Below the pieces are notes generated by a model, which did no database searches, was not told where the DNA came from, and was given only the letters and a program-made list of their open reading frames with translations. Source: Pseudomonas putida (GTDB lineage: Bacteria > Pseudomonadota > Gammaproteobacteria > Pseudomonadales > Pseudomonadaceae). From it: a stretch of DNA of 64,000 bases. The stretch lies in the NCBI RefSeq assembly GCF_028682395.1, contig NZ_JANHLC010000014.1, positions 1-64,000 of the forward strand, in the 5' to 3' direction. Position 1 is the first letter of the stretch. Each line of letters opens with the position of its first letter. This document shows, one piece after another, positions 54,009-62,554 of the stretch. Both the position numbers and the translations under genes were made by a program.

Positions 54009-55100
54009 GTGGCGCTCAACACGATTGAAGAACTGGTCGAAGACATTCGCCAAGGCAAGATGGTCATCTTGATGGATGACGAAGACCGCGAGAACGAAGG
54101 CGACGTCATCATGGCCGCCGAGTGCTGCAAGGCCGAGCACATCAACTTCATGGCCAAGCACGCCCGTGGCCTGATCTGCATGCCTATGAGCCGCGAGCGC
54201 TGCGAGCTGCTCAAGCTGCCGCTGATGGCGCCGCGCAATGGCTCCGGCTTTGGCACCAAGTTCACCGTGTCCATCGAAGCCACCGAAGGCGTGACCACCG
54301 GTATTTCCGCGGCCGACCGTGCGCGTACCGTTCAGGCCGCCTCGGCCAAGGACGCCAAGGCTGAAGATATCGTCAGCCCGGGGCATATCTTCCCGCTGAT
54401 GGCCCAGCCGGGCGGAACCCTGGCGCGTGCCGGGCACACCGAAGCGGCCTGCGACCTCGCGCGCATGGCCGGTTTCGAGCCGGCCGGGGTGATCTGCGAG
54501 GTGATGAACGACGATGGCACCATGTCCCGTCGCGCCGAGCTGGAAACCTTTGCTGCCGAGCACAACATCAAGATCGGCACCATTGCCGACCTGATCCATT
54601 ACCGGATGATCCACGAACGTACCGTTCAGCGGATTGCCGAGCAGCCACTGGACAGCGAACTGGGCCATTTCAACCTGGTGACCTACCGTGACTCGGTGGA
54701 AGGCGATGTGCACATGGCCCTGACCCTGGGCACCATTTGCGCCGAAGAACCGACCCTGGTGCGTGTGCACAACATGGACCCGTTGCGCGACCTGCTGATG
54801 GTCAAGCAGCCCGGGCGCTGGAGCCTGCGCGCGGCGATGAGCGCGGTAGCAGAGGCCGGCAGCGGCGTGGTGCTGTTGCTCGGGCACCCACTGGATGGTG
54901 ACTCGGTGCTGGCCCATATCCGTGAAACCTCGGAGCAGGCGCCGGTGAAAAAACCGACCACCTACAGCATCGTCGGTGCCGGTTCGCAGATCCTGCGTGA
55001 CCTGGGCGTGCGCAAAATGCGCCTGATGAGCTCGCCGATGAAGTTCAATGCGATATCCGGTTTCGATCTGGAAGTTGTAGAATACGTGCCCTCCGAATAA
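54009..55100 (+). CDS. ribBA: RibBA: 3,4-dihydroxy-2-butanone-4-phosphate synthase fused to a degenerate GTP cyclohydrolase II domain
   Basis: The N-terminal half (about 1-200) is a complete DHBP synthase: DDEDRENEGD near 24-32 and GHTEAACDLARMAGF. The C-terminal half (about 205-363) aligns with RibA, but the zinc-binding SECLTGD-to-RCDCG segment is replaced by RVHNMDPLRDLLMVKQ, so no zinc cysteines remain. The domain is therefore unlikely to have cyclohydrolase activity, and a full ribA lies at 58514. The start is GTG after AAAGGGGG. The operon supplies both precursors of RibH. Confidence 0.95.
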   Translation: MALNTIEELVEDIRQGKMVILMDDEDRENEGDVIMAAECCKAEHINFMAKHARGLICMPMSRERCELLKLPLMAPRNGSGFGTKFTVSIEATEGVTTGISAADRARTVQAASAKDAKAEDIVSPGHIFPLMAQPGGTLARAGHTEAACDLARMAGFEPAGVICEVMNDDGTMSRRAELETFAAEHNIKIGTIADLIHYRMIHERTVQRIAEQPLDSELGHFNLVTYRDSVEGDVHMALTLGTICAEEPTLVRVHNMDPLRDLLMVKQPGRWSLRAAMSAVAEAGSGVVLLLGHPLDGDSVLAHIRETSEQAPVKKPTTYSIVGAGSQILRDLGVRKMRLMSSPMKFNAISGFDLEVVEYVPSE

Positions 55101-55146
55101 AGCCCTGCCGATTGCAGTGCTGGATTCGCGGTAACTCTATCCCTCA

Positions 55147-55167
55147 AGGGCGCCAACTGGGCGCCCT
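55147..55167 (+). other. ribBA-ribH intercistronic hairpin
   Basis: The 8-bp stem AGGGCGCC / GGCGCCCT has a 5-nt loop. A T-run is absent, so it is more likely an RNA stability or processing element than a terminator. Confidence 0.5.
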
Positions 55168-55191
55168 GGCTCTTTAATACGAGACATGCCA

Positions 55192-55668
55192 ATGACCCTG
55201 AAGACCATCGAAGGTACCTTCATCGCCCCCAAAGGCCGCTATGCTCTGGTAGTTGGCCGGTTCAACAGCTTCGTTGTCGAAAGCCTGGTGAGCGGTGCCG
55301 TTGATGCCCTGGTTCGCCATGGCGTGAGCGAAAGCGACATCACCCTCATTCGTGCACCGGGCGCCTTCGAAATCCCGCTGGTGGCACAAAAGGTTGCCCA
55401 GCAAGGCCAATACGCGGCGATCATCGCCCTGGGCGCGGTGATTCGTGGCGGTACTCCGCACTTCGAATACGTGGCAGGCGAGTGCACCAAGGGCCTGGCC
55501 CAGGTGTCCATGGAGTTCGGCGTACCGGTTGCCTTTGGCGTGCTGACGGTCGACTCGATCGAGCAGGCCATCGAGCGTTCCGGCACTAAAGCCGGCAACA
55601 AAGGTGCTGAAGCTGCCCTGTCCGCTCTGGAAATGGTCAGCCTGCTGGCGCAGTTGGAGGCCAAGTGA
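55192..55668 (+). CDS. ribH: 6,7-dimethyl-8-ribityllumazine synthase RibH
   Basis: Condenses the RibD product and DHBP to ribityllumazine. The 158-aa sequence includes the substrate loop VVGRFNSFV, the GAVIRGGTPHFEYV segment with the catalytic His region, and FGVLTVDSIEQA. I chose ATG 55192; an ATG two codons earlier is possible. The stop overlaps the nusB GTG start by 4 bp. Confidence 0.97.
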   Translation: MTLKTIEGTFIAPKGRYALVVGRFNSFVVESLVSGAVDALVRHGVSESDITLIRAPGAFEIPLVAQKVAQQGQYAAIIALGAVIRGGTPHFEYVAGECTKGLAQVSMEFGVPVAFGVLTVDSIEQAIERSGTKAGNKGAEAALSALEMVSLLAQLEAK

Positions 55669-56165
55669 TTAGCGACGAAAGCGATCGTTTCAACCCGCGT
55701 GACGCCAAGCCTGCGGACACCGGCAAGCCGTCCAAGAGCGCCAAGCGCCGCGAGGCGCGCAAGCTGGCGACCCAGGCGCTGTACCAATGGCACATGGCTG
55801 GTCACTCGTTGAACGAAATCGAGGCCCAGTTCCGGGTCGACAACGACTTCATCGATATTGATGGCGCCTACTTCCGTGAAATCCTGCACGGCGTGCCGGC
55901 GAGCAAGACCGAGATCGACAGTGCCCTGGCGCCTTGCCTGGACATCACCATCGACGAACTCGACCCGGTTGAACTGGCCGTGCTGCGCCTGTCCACCTGG
56001 GAGCTGATCAAGCGTGTCGACGTACCGTACCGTGTCGTGATCAACGAAGGGATCGAACTGGCCAAAGTCTACGGTTCCACCGACGGCCACAAGTTCGTCA
56101 ACGGCGTGCTCGACAAGCTGGCCCCGCGCCTGCGTGAAGCCGAAGTGAAGGCTTTCAAGCGCTGA
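55665..56165 (+). CDS. nusB: Transcription antitermination factor NusB
   Basis: Binds boxA RNA with S10 (rpsJ at 19583) for rRNA antitermination. The all-helical domain starts around residue 25 (KRREARKLATQALYQWHMAG) and ends with the GHKFVNGVLDKLAPRLR signature. The N-terminus carries a charged extension, total 166 aa. The GTG start overlaps ribH, the usual gammaproteobacterial ribH-nusB-thiL order. Confidence 0.97.
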   Translation: MISDESDRFNPRDAKPADTGKPSKSAKRREARKLATQALYQWHMAGHSLNEIEAQFRVDNDFIDIDGAYFREILHGVPASKTEIDSALAPCLDITIDELDPVELAVLRLSTWELIKRVDVPYRVVINEGIELAKVYGSTDGHKFVNGVLDKLAPRLREAEVKAFKR

Positions 56166-56183
56166 TCCGCGCTTGTACCGGGC

Positions 56184-57149
56184 ATGGGCGAGTTTGAGCT
56201 GATCCGCAATTTCTTCGCCGCCGCGCCTTGTGCGCAGGCCGGCGAGGGCGTTGCCCTGGGGATTGGCGATGACTGTGCCCTGCTCAGTGTGCCCGCCGGC
56301 GAACAGTTGGCGGTTTCCACCGATACCCTGGTGGCCGGCGTGCATTTCGCCGACCCCTGCGATCCTTTTCTGCTCGGCCAGCGCGCGCTGGCAGTGGCTG
56401 CTAGTGACCTTGCGGCCATGGGCGCTGCCCCCGTGGCCTTCACCCTTGCGTTGACCTTGCCGACCGTTGCGGCCGACTGGCTGCAGGCGTTCGCCCAGGG
56501 TTTGAACCGCATGGCCCAGGCCTGCGGCTTGCGCCTGGTCGGCGGCGATACCACACGCGGGCCGTTGAGCCTGACCGTGACCGTGTTCGGCAGCGTACCG
56601 ACGGGCCAGGCGCTGACGCGTGCCGGTGCCCAGCCGGGTGATCTGTTGTGTGTCGGCGGCGAACTGGGCAATGCCGCTGGCGCCTTGCCCCTGGTGCTGG
56701 GCCAGCGCACAGCCGTGCCGGCGATTGCCGAGCCCCTGCTGGCACACTACTGGTCGCCCGCACCGCAGTTTGCGCTGGGCTTGGCCTTGCGGGGCAAGGC
56801 CACGGCGGCGCTGGATATCTCCGATGGCCTGCTGGCCGATTGCGGGCATATCGCCCTGGCCTCGCGGGTCGCCTTGCAAGTCGAGCGCCACCGCCTGCCG
56901 CTGTCGAGTGCGCTGCTGAGCTTTCTTGGCCAGGCGGCGGCGCAAGATGCGGCCTTGAGTGGCGGCGACGACTATGTGCTGGCCTTTACCCTGCCGCCCG
57001 CGCAACTGGCACCACTGCTGGCCGAGGGTTGGCCGGTACAGGTGGTGGGCCGGGTCGTGGCGGGCGCGGGCGTCACGCTGCTGGATGAAGACGGTCAGGA
57101 CATCACCCCGTTTACCCGGGGTTATCAACATTTTCGGGAGACACCGTGA
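56184..57149 (+). CDS. thiL: Thiamine-monophosphate kinase ThiL
   Basis: Phosphorylates thiamine monophosphate to thiamine pyrophosphate, the cofactor that Dxs (59647) uses. The AIR-synthase-like fold has GIGDDCALL near 27-35, DTLVAGVHF, GGDTTRG and ISDGLLADCGH. The 321-aa length is normal. The stop overlaps the pgpA start by 4 bp. The start ATG has only a weak ribosome site. Confidence 0.96.
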   Translation: MGEFELIRNFFAAAPCAQAGEGVALGIGDDCALLSVPAGEQLAVSTDTLVAGVHFADPCDPFLLGQRALAVAASDLAAMGAAPVAFTLALTLPTVAADWLQAFAQGLNRMAQACGLRLVGGDTTRGPLSLTVTVFGSVPTGQALTRAGAQPGDLLCVGGELGNAAGALPLVLGQRTAVPAIAEPLLAHYWSPAPQFALGLALRGKATAALDISDGLLADCGHIALASRVALQVERHRLPLSSALLSFLGQAAAQDAALSGGDDYVLAFTLPPAQLAPLLAEGWPVQVVGRVVAGAGVTLLDEDGQDITPFTRGYQHFRETP

Positions 57150-57649
57150 CAGATCATCCCAAGCAGGTTCCGGCCGAGTTCGTGCCGCCGTCGGTCTGGC
57201 GTAATCCCTGGCATTTCCTGGCGTTTGGCTTTGGTTCTGGCACCTTGCCCAAGGCTCCGGGCACATGGGGTTCGCTGGTGGCCTTGCCGTTTATCCCGCT
57301 GTGGCAGATGCTGCCCGACTGGGGTTACTGGCTGATGCTGGGCATCACCATTTTGTTCGGCTTCTGGCTGTGCGGCAAAGTCGCTGACGATCTGCGGGTG
57401 CACGATCACGAAGGGATCGTCTGGGACGAGATGGTCGGCATGTGGATCACCCTCTGGCTGGTGCCCGAAGGTTGGTACTGGCTGTTGGCCGGCTTCTTGA
57501 TGTTCCGATTCTTCGATATTCTCAAGCCGTGGCCGATCCGCTGGATCGATCGCCATGTGCACGGCGGCGTCGGCATCATGCTCGACGATGTACTCGCCGG
57601 GGTCTTTGCCTGGCTGGGCATGCAGGGGCTGGTCTGGCTATTCACTTGA
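57146..57649 (+). CDS. pgpA: Phosphatidylglycerophosphatase A
   Basis: Inner-membrane phosphatase that makes phosphatidylglycerol from its phosphate. The 167-aa protein has the PgpA motif FGSGTLPKAPGTWGSL, an acidic DEMVGMWITL segment and FRFFDILKPWPIRWIDR, with three or four hydrophobic helices. The start is GTG overlapping thiL. Confidence 0.95.
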   Translation: MTDHPKQVPAEFVPPSVWRNPWHFLAFGFGSGTLPKAPGTWGSLVALPFIPLWQMLPDWGYWLMLGITILFGFWLCGKVADDLRVHDHEGIVWDEMVGMWITLWLVPEGWYWLLAGFLMFRFFDILKPWPIRWIDRHVHGGVGIMLDDVLAGVFAWLGMQGLVWLFT

Positions 57650-57658
57650 GGAGCAGGT

Positions 57659-58396
57659 ATGCGCAAGGCGTGGTGGGGGGTGCTGCTGTGGCTGATACTG
57701 TGCGCCGCGCAGGCGAGCGAACTGCCCAAAGACATTCGTCTAGCCAGTGAGGCGTGGGTCGACTACAGCGAAGCGGATGGTCGCGGCCTGGCCTGGGACG
57801 TTCTGCGCGAAATTTTCGAGCCATCCGTCACGGTTCAGGTTCGTAGCGAACCCTATACCCGCTCTATCGGCCTGGTGCAGCGCGGTGAGGCCGATGCGTG
57901 GGTCGGTTCCTATTATCAGGAAATCGACACGGCGCTTTACCCCCACTGGAACTTCGACACCGATCATATCTACGCCCTGGGCTTGGCCAGCAGCCCTGTT
58001 CCGAACCTGAAGAACATTGGCGACTATCGCCTGGCCTGGGTGCGCGGCTACGAATACCAGGACTACCTGCCGGGTGTTCGCCACTTTAGTGAAGTACAGC
58101 GGCGGGGCGGCATTCTGCCGATGCTGCAGCATGGGCGGGCCGATTACTACATCGATGCCCTGGCCGAAGTCGACGCGGTGCTGAATGAGGCGCCGGAGCC
58201 GAGCCGTTATCGTCGCTCCCATCTGGCCGAACTGCCCTTGTACCTGGGGTTTGCCGACAACCCCAGGGGCCGTGCGTTGCTAGCGTTTTACGATCGCCGC
58301 ATGGGGGAATTGGTGAAAAGTGGTGCGTTGCGCGCCATTTTTGCCCGCTGGAAACAGCCCTATCCCTTCGATGACGCGGCAGCGCCCGCGCAATAG
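57659..58396 (+). CDS. Periplasmic solute-binding protein (SBP_bac_3-like)
   Basis: A 245-aa protein with a signal peptide (RKAWWGVLLWLILCAAQA). The core resembles a small amino-acid-binding periplasmic domain: EAWVDYSEADGRGLAWDVLREIF, RGEADAWVGSYYQE and a final helix GALRAIFARWKQPYP. It starts 9 bp after pgpA with an AGGAG site. There is no ABC transporter gene beside it, so it may be a sensor or an orphan receptor. The ligand is unknown. Confidence 0.8.
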   Translation: MRKAWWGVLLWLILCAAQASELPKDIRLASEAWVDYSEADGRGLAWDVLREIFEPSVTVQVRSEPYTRSIGLVQRGEADAWVGSYYQEIDTALYPHWNFDTDHIYALGLASSPVPNLKNIGDYRLAWVRGYEYQDYLPGVRHFSEVQRRGGILPMLQHGRADYYIDALAEVDAVLNEAPEPSRYRRSHLAELPLYLGFADNPRGRALLAFYDRRMGELVKSGALRAIFARWKQPYPFDDAAAPAQ

Positions 58397-58513
58397 CAAT
58401 CAAACTTCTTGATCTTTATCACCGACAATTCAGCCTAAGCGTCTGTAGGAAGCTCCTGCTACAATGCCGACCTCTGTGAAATACCCCCCTTCATATTGAA
58501 TCAGGAGCACACG

Positions 58514-59131
58514 GTGTCCGTCGTTTTTGTCGCCGCTTCCAAGCTGCCTACGCCTTTTGCCCAATTCACCATGCATGGCTTTCTTGAAGAAGCCACCGGG
58601 CGTGAGCATGTGGTGCTCAGCCTGGGAGATGTCAGTGACGGCGCACCGGTCCTGGGTCGTGTGCATTCCGAGTGCCTGACGGGCGATGCCCTGTTCAGCC
58701 AGCGTTGCGACTGCGGCTCGCAACTGGAAGCGGCCCTGCAGGCCATTGCCCGTGAAGGGCGTGGTGTGCTGCTGTATCTGCGCCAGGAAGGACGCGGCAT
58801 CGGCCTGTTGAACAAGATCCGCGCCTATGAGCTGCAGGACGGTGGTGCCGACACGGTCGAGGCCAATGAGCGCCTGGGCTTTGCCGCCGATCAGCGTGAC
58901 TACGGGATCTGCCTGCCGATGCTTGAGCATCTGGGGGTCAAGTCGCTGCGGCTGATGACCAACAACCCGCGCAAGGTCAATGCCCTGACCGCCATGGGCA
59001 TCACCGTCGCCGAGCGTGTGCCGCTGCACACCGGGCACAACCCGCACAACAAGCTCTATCTGGCGACCAAGGCCGGCAAGCTCGGCCACATGATGGGCAA
59101 TGAACATCAGGGCGAGGTCGACCGGGCGTGA
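58514..59131 (+). CDS. ribA: GTP cyclohydrolase II RibA
   Basis: First committed step of riboflavin synthesis from GTP. All landmarks are present: RVHSECLTGD and RCDCG with zinc ligands C54, C65 and C67, then LRQEGRGIGL and TNNPRKV. I chose GTG 58514 (205 aa), with AGGAG 6 bp upstream. It provides the activity missing from the RibBA C-terminal half. A -10-like TACAAT lies at 58460-58465. The 3' end overlaps the next gene. Confidence 0.96.
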   Translation: MSVVFVAASKLPTPFAQFTMHGFLEEATGREHVVLSLGDVSDGAPVLGRVHSECLTGDALFSQRCDCGSQLEAALQAIAREGRGVLLYLRQEGRGIGLLNKIRAYELQDGGADTVEANERLGFAADQRDYGICLPMLEHLGVKSLRLMTNNPRKVNALTAMGITVAERVPLHTGHNPHNKLYLATKAGKLGHMMGNEHQGEVDRA

Positions 59132-59547
59132 CGCGTGGTCAGGTACGTCGGCGGCTGGCCTTCGGCTGGTGGCAGCAGTTGTTTATGACCCTGTTGCCGC
59201 TGTTTATTGCCAGCTGGCTGTTCGGCAAGACCGACCCGGTTATGCCGATGCTGGCGATGCCGTTCTTTATCGCCGGAGTGGCTTCGATGTTTGTCAGCCT
59301 GCGTTTTTTCGGCGCCTACAAGCGGGCCCTGATCGCCACCCACCAGGCGCTCGATACCCCGGAAGAACCTGCGGCCTGGATTGAACTGGCCCACGTGCGG
59401 CGCAAGGCATTTCTTGCCGCGGCGCTCCCGACCTGGATCGGGACCCTGGCGGTCTTTGTCGGTCTGGAGGCGGTGCCGCTGATGCTGCTGGCGCTGTCGA
59501 CGGTGGTACTGTTCTACCTCTACCGGATCCCTCGGCAACTCGGCTAA
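59128..59547 (+). CDS. Small inner-membrane protein of unknown function
   Basis: 139 aa with four hydrophobic segments (LLPLFIASWLF, MPFFIAGVASMFVSL, a segment with PTWIGTLAVFVGL, and PLMLLALSTVVLFYLY) and a central hydrophilic helix. The GTG start overlaps the ribA stop by 4 bp, so it is translated with ribA. I do not recognise a functional motif; the P. aeruginosa gene after ribA occupies the same place. Confidence 0.75.
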   Translation: MTRGQVRRRLAFGWWQQLFMTLLPLFIASWLFGKTDPVMPMLAMPFFIAGVASMFVSLRFFGAYKRALIATHQALDTPEEPAAWIELAHVRRKAFLAAALPTWIGTLAVFVGLEAVPLMLLALSTVVLFYLYRIPRQLG

Positions 59548-59563
59548 GTCGTCACGGCACACA

Positions 59564-59615
59564 AAAAAGCTCGCCCCTACAGAAACCTTTGTATTTCTGT
59601 AGGGGCGAGCTTTTT
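59564..59615. terminator. Bidirectional REP-like terminator between ribA unit and dxs
   Basis: A perfect 22-bp stem (59564-59585 with 59594-59615) with an 8-nt loop, bordered by A- and T-runs. The arm sequence TGTAGGGGCGAGC resembles Pseudomonas REP cores, suggesting a REP element that serves as terminator for the convergent genes. Confidence 0.9.
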
Positions 59616-59646
59616 GCGAGGGTATCAAGGCCCTATTTGAGCGTAT

Positions 59647-61545
59647 TCAGAGGTCCAGCAGGCGCAACCGCTCGCGGATCGAAGCTTCGATCCCCGCCGC
59701 ATCCAGCCCGCACTCGGCCAGCATCTGCGCCGGCTTGGCGTGCTCGACATAGAGATCGGGCAGGCCCAGGTGCAGGATCGGCTTGAGCAGGTTGTCGCGC
59801 GCCATAAATTCGCTGACCGCCGCACCCGCGCCACCCATGATGGCGTTTTCTTCGATGGTCACCAGTAGCGCATGGCTGGCGGCCATGTCACGTACCAGTT
59901 GTTCATCCAGTGGTTTTACGAAGCGCATATCGACCACGCTTGCATCGAGTTTCTCGGCCACCTGCAGGGCTTCGCTCAATTGCACGCCAAAGACCAGAAT
60001 GGCGACCTTGCTGCCTTGGCGGCGTACGATGCCCTTGCCGATTTCCAGGGGGTGCAGGTCTTTTTCGATCGGCGCATTGGGGCCGCTGCCCCGTGGATAG
60101 CGTACGGCGGCCGGGCCTGGATACAGATGGCCGGTGGTGAGCATCTTGCGCAGCTCGTTCTCGTCGCTGGGCGTCATCACCAGCATGCCGGGGATGCAGC
60201 GCAGGTACGACAGATCGAAGCTGCCGGCGTGGGTCGGGCCGTCTTCACCGACCAGGCCGGCCCGGTCGATGGCGAACAACACATCGAGGTTCTGCACCGC
60301 GACATCGTGGACCAGTTGGTCATAGCCGCGTTGCAGGAAGGTGGAATAGATTGCGACGACTGGCTTGGCGCCTTCGCAGGCCATACCGGCGGCAAAGGTC
60401 ACGGCGTGCTGTTCGGCGATGGCCACATCGAAGTAGCGCAGCGGGAAACGCTCGCTGAAGGCCACCAAGTCGGAGCCTTCCTTCATGGCCGGGGTAATCC
60501 CGACCAGGCGCGGATCGGCGGCGGCCATATCGCACAGCCATTCACCGAAGACCGCAGAGTACTTGGGGCCGCCGGCTTTTTTCGGGGCGCTGGCCGGGGC
60601 GTCCAGGGGTTCGAGCTTGGTGATGGCGTGGTAGCCGATCGGGTCGACTTCCGCTGGCGCGAAGCCTTTGCCTTTTTTGGTCACCACATGCAGAAACTGC
60701 GGACCCTTGAGGTCACGCATATTGCGCAGGGTGGCGACCAGGGTCGGCAGGTCGTGGCCGTCAATCGGGCCGATATAGTTCCAGCCCAGTTCTTCGAACA
60801 GCGTGCCGGGCACCAGCATGCCCTTGGCATACTCTTCGGTACGCCGGGCAATTTCCCAGGCGCCGGGCAGGCGCGACAGCACTTTTTTGCTGCCTTCACG
60901 CATGCTCGCGTAGGTGCGGCTGGAGAGGATCTTGGCCAGGTAGTTGGACAGCCCGCCGACATTGCGCGAAATCGACATGTCGTTGTCGTTGAGGATCACC
61001 AGCATATTGGCATCGACTTCCGGCGCGTGGTTCAGCGCCTCGAATGCCATCCCAGCCGTCAAGGCGCCGTCGCCGATCACGGCGATAGCCTTGCGATCGC
61101 TGTTTTGCAGGCGGGCGGCAATGGCCATGCCCAGCGCTGCACTGATCGAGGTGCTGGAGTGGCCGACGCCAAAGGTGTCGTACTCGCTTTCGGAGCGGCG
61201 CGGGAAGGCGGCGATGCCGTCCTTCTGGCGCAGGGTGGCCATCTGTTCGCGGCGCCCGGTCAGAATCTTGTGCGGATAGGCCTGATGGCCGACGTCCCAC
61301 ACCAGCCGGTCGTCCGGGGTGTCGAAGACGTAATGCAGCGCGATGGTCAGTTCGATGACCCCGAGGCCGGCACCAAAGTGCCCGCCGGTCTGGCCGACGG
61401 TATAGAGCAACTCCTGGCGCAACTCATCGGCCAGGGTTTCCAGCTCGGCTTCACCCAACCGGCGCAGGCCGGCCGGCGTGGCGGCACGGTCGAGCAGGGG
61501 CGTGGTCGGGCGCTTGCGGGGGAACTCTTGAAACGTCGTGGGCAT
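59647..61545 (-). CDS. dxs: 1-deoxy-D-xylulose-5-phosphate synthase
   Basis: Thiamine-diphosphate enzyme that opens the MEP isoprenoid pathway from pyruvate and glyceraldehyde phosphate. The 632-aa length fits. The TPP-binding motif is GDGALTAGMAFEALNH, the catalytic His region is near VGHSSTSIS, and the transketolase C-domain has FDVAIAEQHAVTFAAG. ispA lies directly upstream on the same strand, so xseB-ispA-dxs is one operon feeding farnesyl diphosphate synthesis. Confidence 0.98.
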   Translation of the reverse strand: MPTTFQEFPRKRPTTPLLDRAATPAGLRRLGEAELETLADELRQELLYTVGQTGGHFGAGLGVIELTIALHYVFDTPDDRLVWDVGHQAYPHKILTGRREQMATLRQKDGIAAFPRRSESEYDTFGVGHSSTSISAALGMAIAARLQNSDRKAIAVIGDGALTAGMAFEALNHAPEVDANMLVILNDNDMSISRNVGGLSNYLAKILSSRTYASMREGSKKVLSRLPGAWEIARRTEEYAKGMLVPGTLFEELGWNYIGPIDGHDLPTLVATLRNMRDLKGPQFLHVVTKKGKGFAPAEVDPIGYHAITKLEPLDAPASAPKKAGGPKYSAVFGEWLCDMAAADPRLVGITPAMKEGSDLVAFSERFPLRYFDVAIAEQHAVTFAAGMACEGAKPVVAIYSTFLQRGYDQLVHDVAVQNLDVLFAIDRAGLVGEDGPTHAGSFDLSYLRCIPGMLVMTPSDENELRKMLTTGHLYPGPAAVRYPRGSGPNAPIEKDLHPLEIGKGIVRRQGSKVAILVFGVQLSEALQVAEKLDASVVDMRFVKPLDEQLVRDMAASHALLVTIEENAIMGGAGAAVSEFMARDNLLKPILHLGLPDLYVEHAKPAQMLAECGLDAAGIEASIRERLRLLDL

Positions 61546-61624
61546 CAGGCGAATCGTTATAGGTATAAAGAGAGGCGGCAGTTTACCTTATGCATCGCAA
61601 GCTGCCCACGCAGTCTGGCGCCGT

Positions 61625-61655
61625 ACTGGCCAATTACAGTCTCAGGTTGGCCAGT
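61625..61655 (-). other. ispA-dxs intercistronic hairpin
   Basis: The 9-bp perfect inverted repeat ACTGGCCAA / TTGGCCAGT with a 13-nt loop lies in the 121-bp spacer. It lacks a T-run. It could be an mRNA processing or stability element. Confidence 0.5.
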
Positions 61656-61666
61656 CGTGCACGCCA

Positions 61667-62554
61667 TCAGTTACGGCGTTCAACGATATAACGCGCCAGT
61701 TCGCGCAACGGCTCGGCCGCCGCGTCGAAAGGTCGCACGGCCTGCAGCGCCTGGTCACGCAGTTCCAGGGCGTAGGCCTTGGCCGCTTCCAGGCCGAGCA
61801 GTGCCGGATAGGTGGGTTTGTCGCGGGCGATATCGGCGCCCTGGCGTTTACCCAGGGTCGTGGTATCGCTTTCGACGTCGAGGATATCGTCCTGGACCTG
61901 AAAGGCCAGGCCGATGGCCTGGGCATAGGTTTGCAGGGCCTCGAGCGCATCCGGTCGAGCCCGGCCGCTGGCCAGGGCGCCAAGGTACACGGCGGCCTCG
62001 ATCAGGGCGCCGGTCTTGTGCCGATGCATAAATTCCAGGGCTTGCTGGTCGAGCTTGAGCCCTACCGAGCCGAGGTCAATGGCCTGGCCGCCGACCATGC
62101 CGGCCGGACCGGCCGCGCGGGCCAGGGCGGTGACCATGCGCAGGCGGGTTTCAGCGTCGAGGTCGCTCAGGTTCGGGTCGAGCAGTGCATCGAAGGCCAG
62201 GCTCTGCAAGCCGTCGCCGGCCAGGATCGCGCAGGCTTCATCGAAGGCCTTGTGCGTGGTCGGCTGGCCACGACGCAGGTCGTCGTCGTCCATGGCCGGC
62301 AGATCATCGTGCACCAGCGAATAGGCGTGGATCAGCTCCACCGCGCAAGCCGCGCCATTAGCCTGCGCCGCCGCGCCACCGAGGGCCTCGCAGGCGGCAT
62401 AGGCCAGGAGCGGGCGCACGCGTTTGCCGCCATTCATCACGCTGTAGCGCATGGCGTCGTAGAGACGAGTCAGTTCGGGGGTCGGTGCGCTGAACAGCTG
62501 TTGCAGCGCGGCATCGACACGGGCCTGGCTGGCGGCCTGGTAGGCTTTGATCAT
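61667..62554 (-). CDS. ispA: (2E,6E)-farnesyl diphosphate synthase
   Basis: Head-to-tail condensation of IPP with DMAPP and GPP. The first Asp-rich motif is DDLPAMDDDDLRRG, the second is DDILDVESD, and GGKRVRPLLAY precedes them. The 295-aa length is typical. The start overlaps the xseB stop by 4 bp. Confidence 0.97.
   Translation of the reverse strand: MIKAYQAASQARVDAALQQLFSAPTPELTRLYDAMRYSVMNGGKRVRPLLAYAACEALGGAAAQANGAACAVELIHAYSLVHDDLPAMDDDDLRRGQPTTHKAFDEACAILAGDGLQSLAFDALLDPNLSDLDAETRLRMVTALARAAGPAGMVGGQAIDLGSVGLKLDQQALEFMHRHKTGALIEAAVYLGALASGRARPDALEALQTYAQAIGLAFQVQDDILDVESDTTTLGKRQGADIARDKPTYPALLGLEAAKAYALELRDQALQAVRPFDAAAEPLRELARYIVERRN

Noticed and set aside
55239..57266. 675-codon minus-strand frame across ribH, nusB and thiL
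   Set aside because: It crosses three well-supported overlapping genes, and its product is Arg/Gln-rich without domains.
59872..62031. 719-codon plus-strand frame opposite dxs and ispA
   Set aside because: High-GC antisense artefact covering two certain genes and their spacer.
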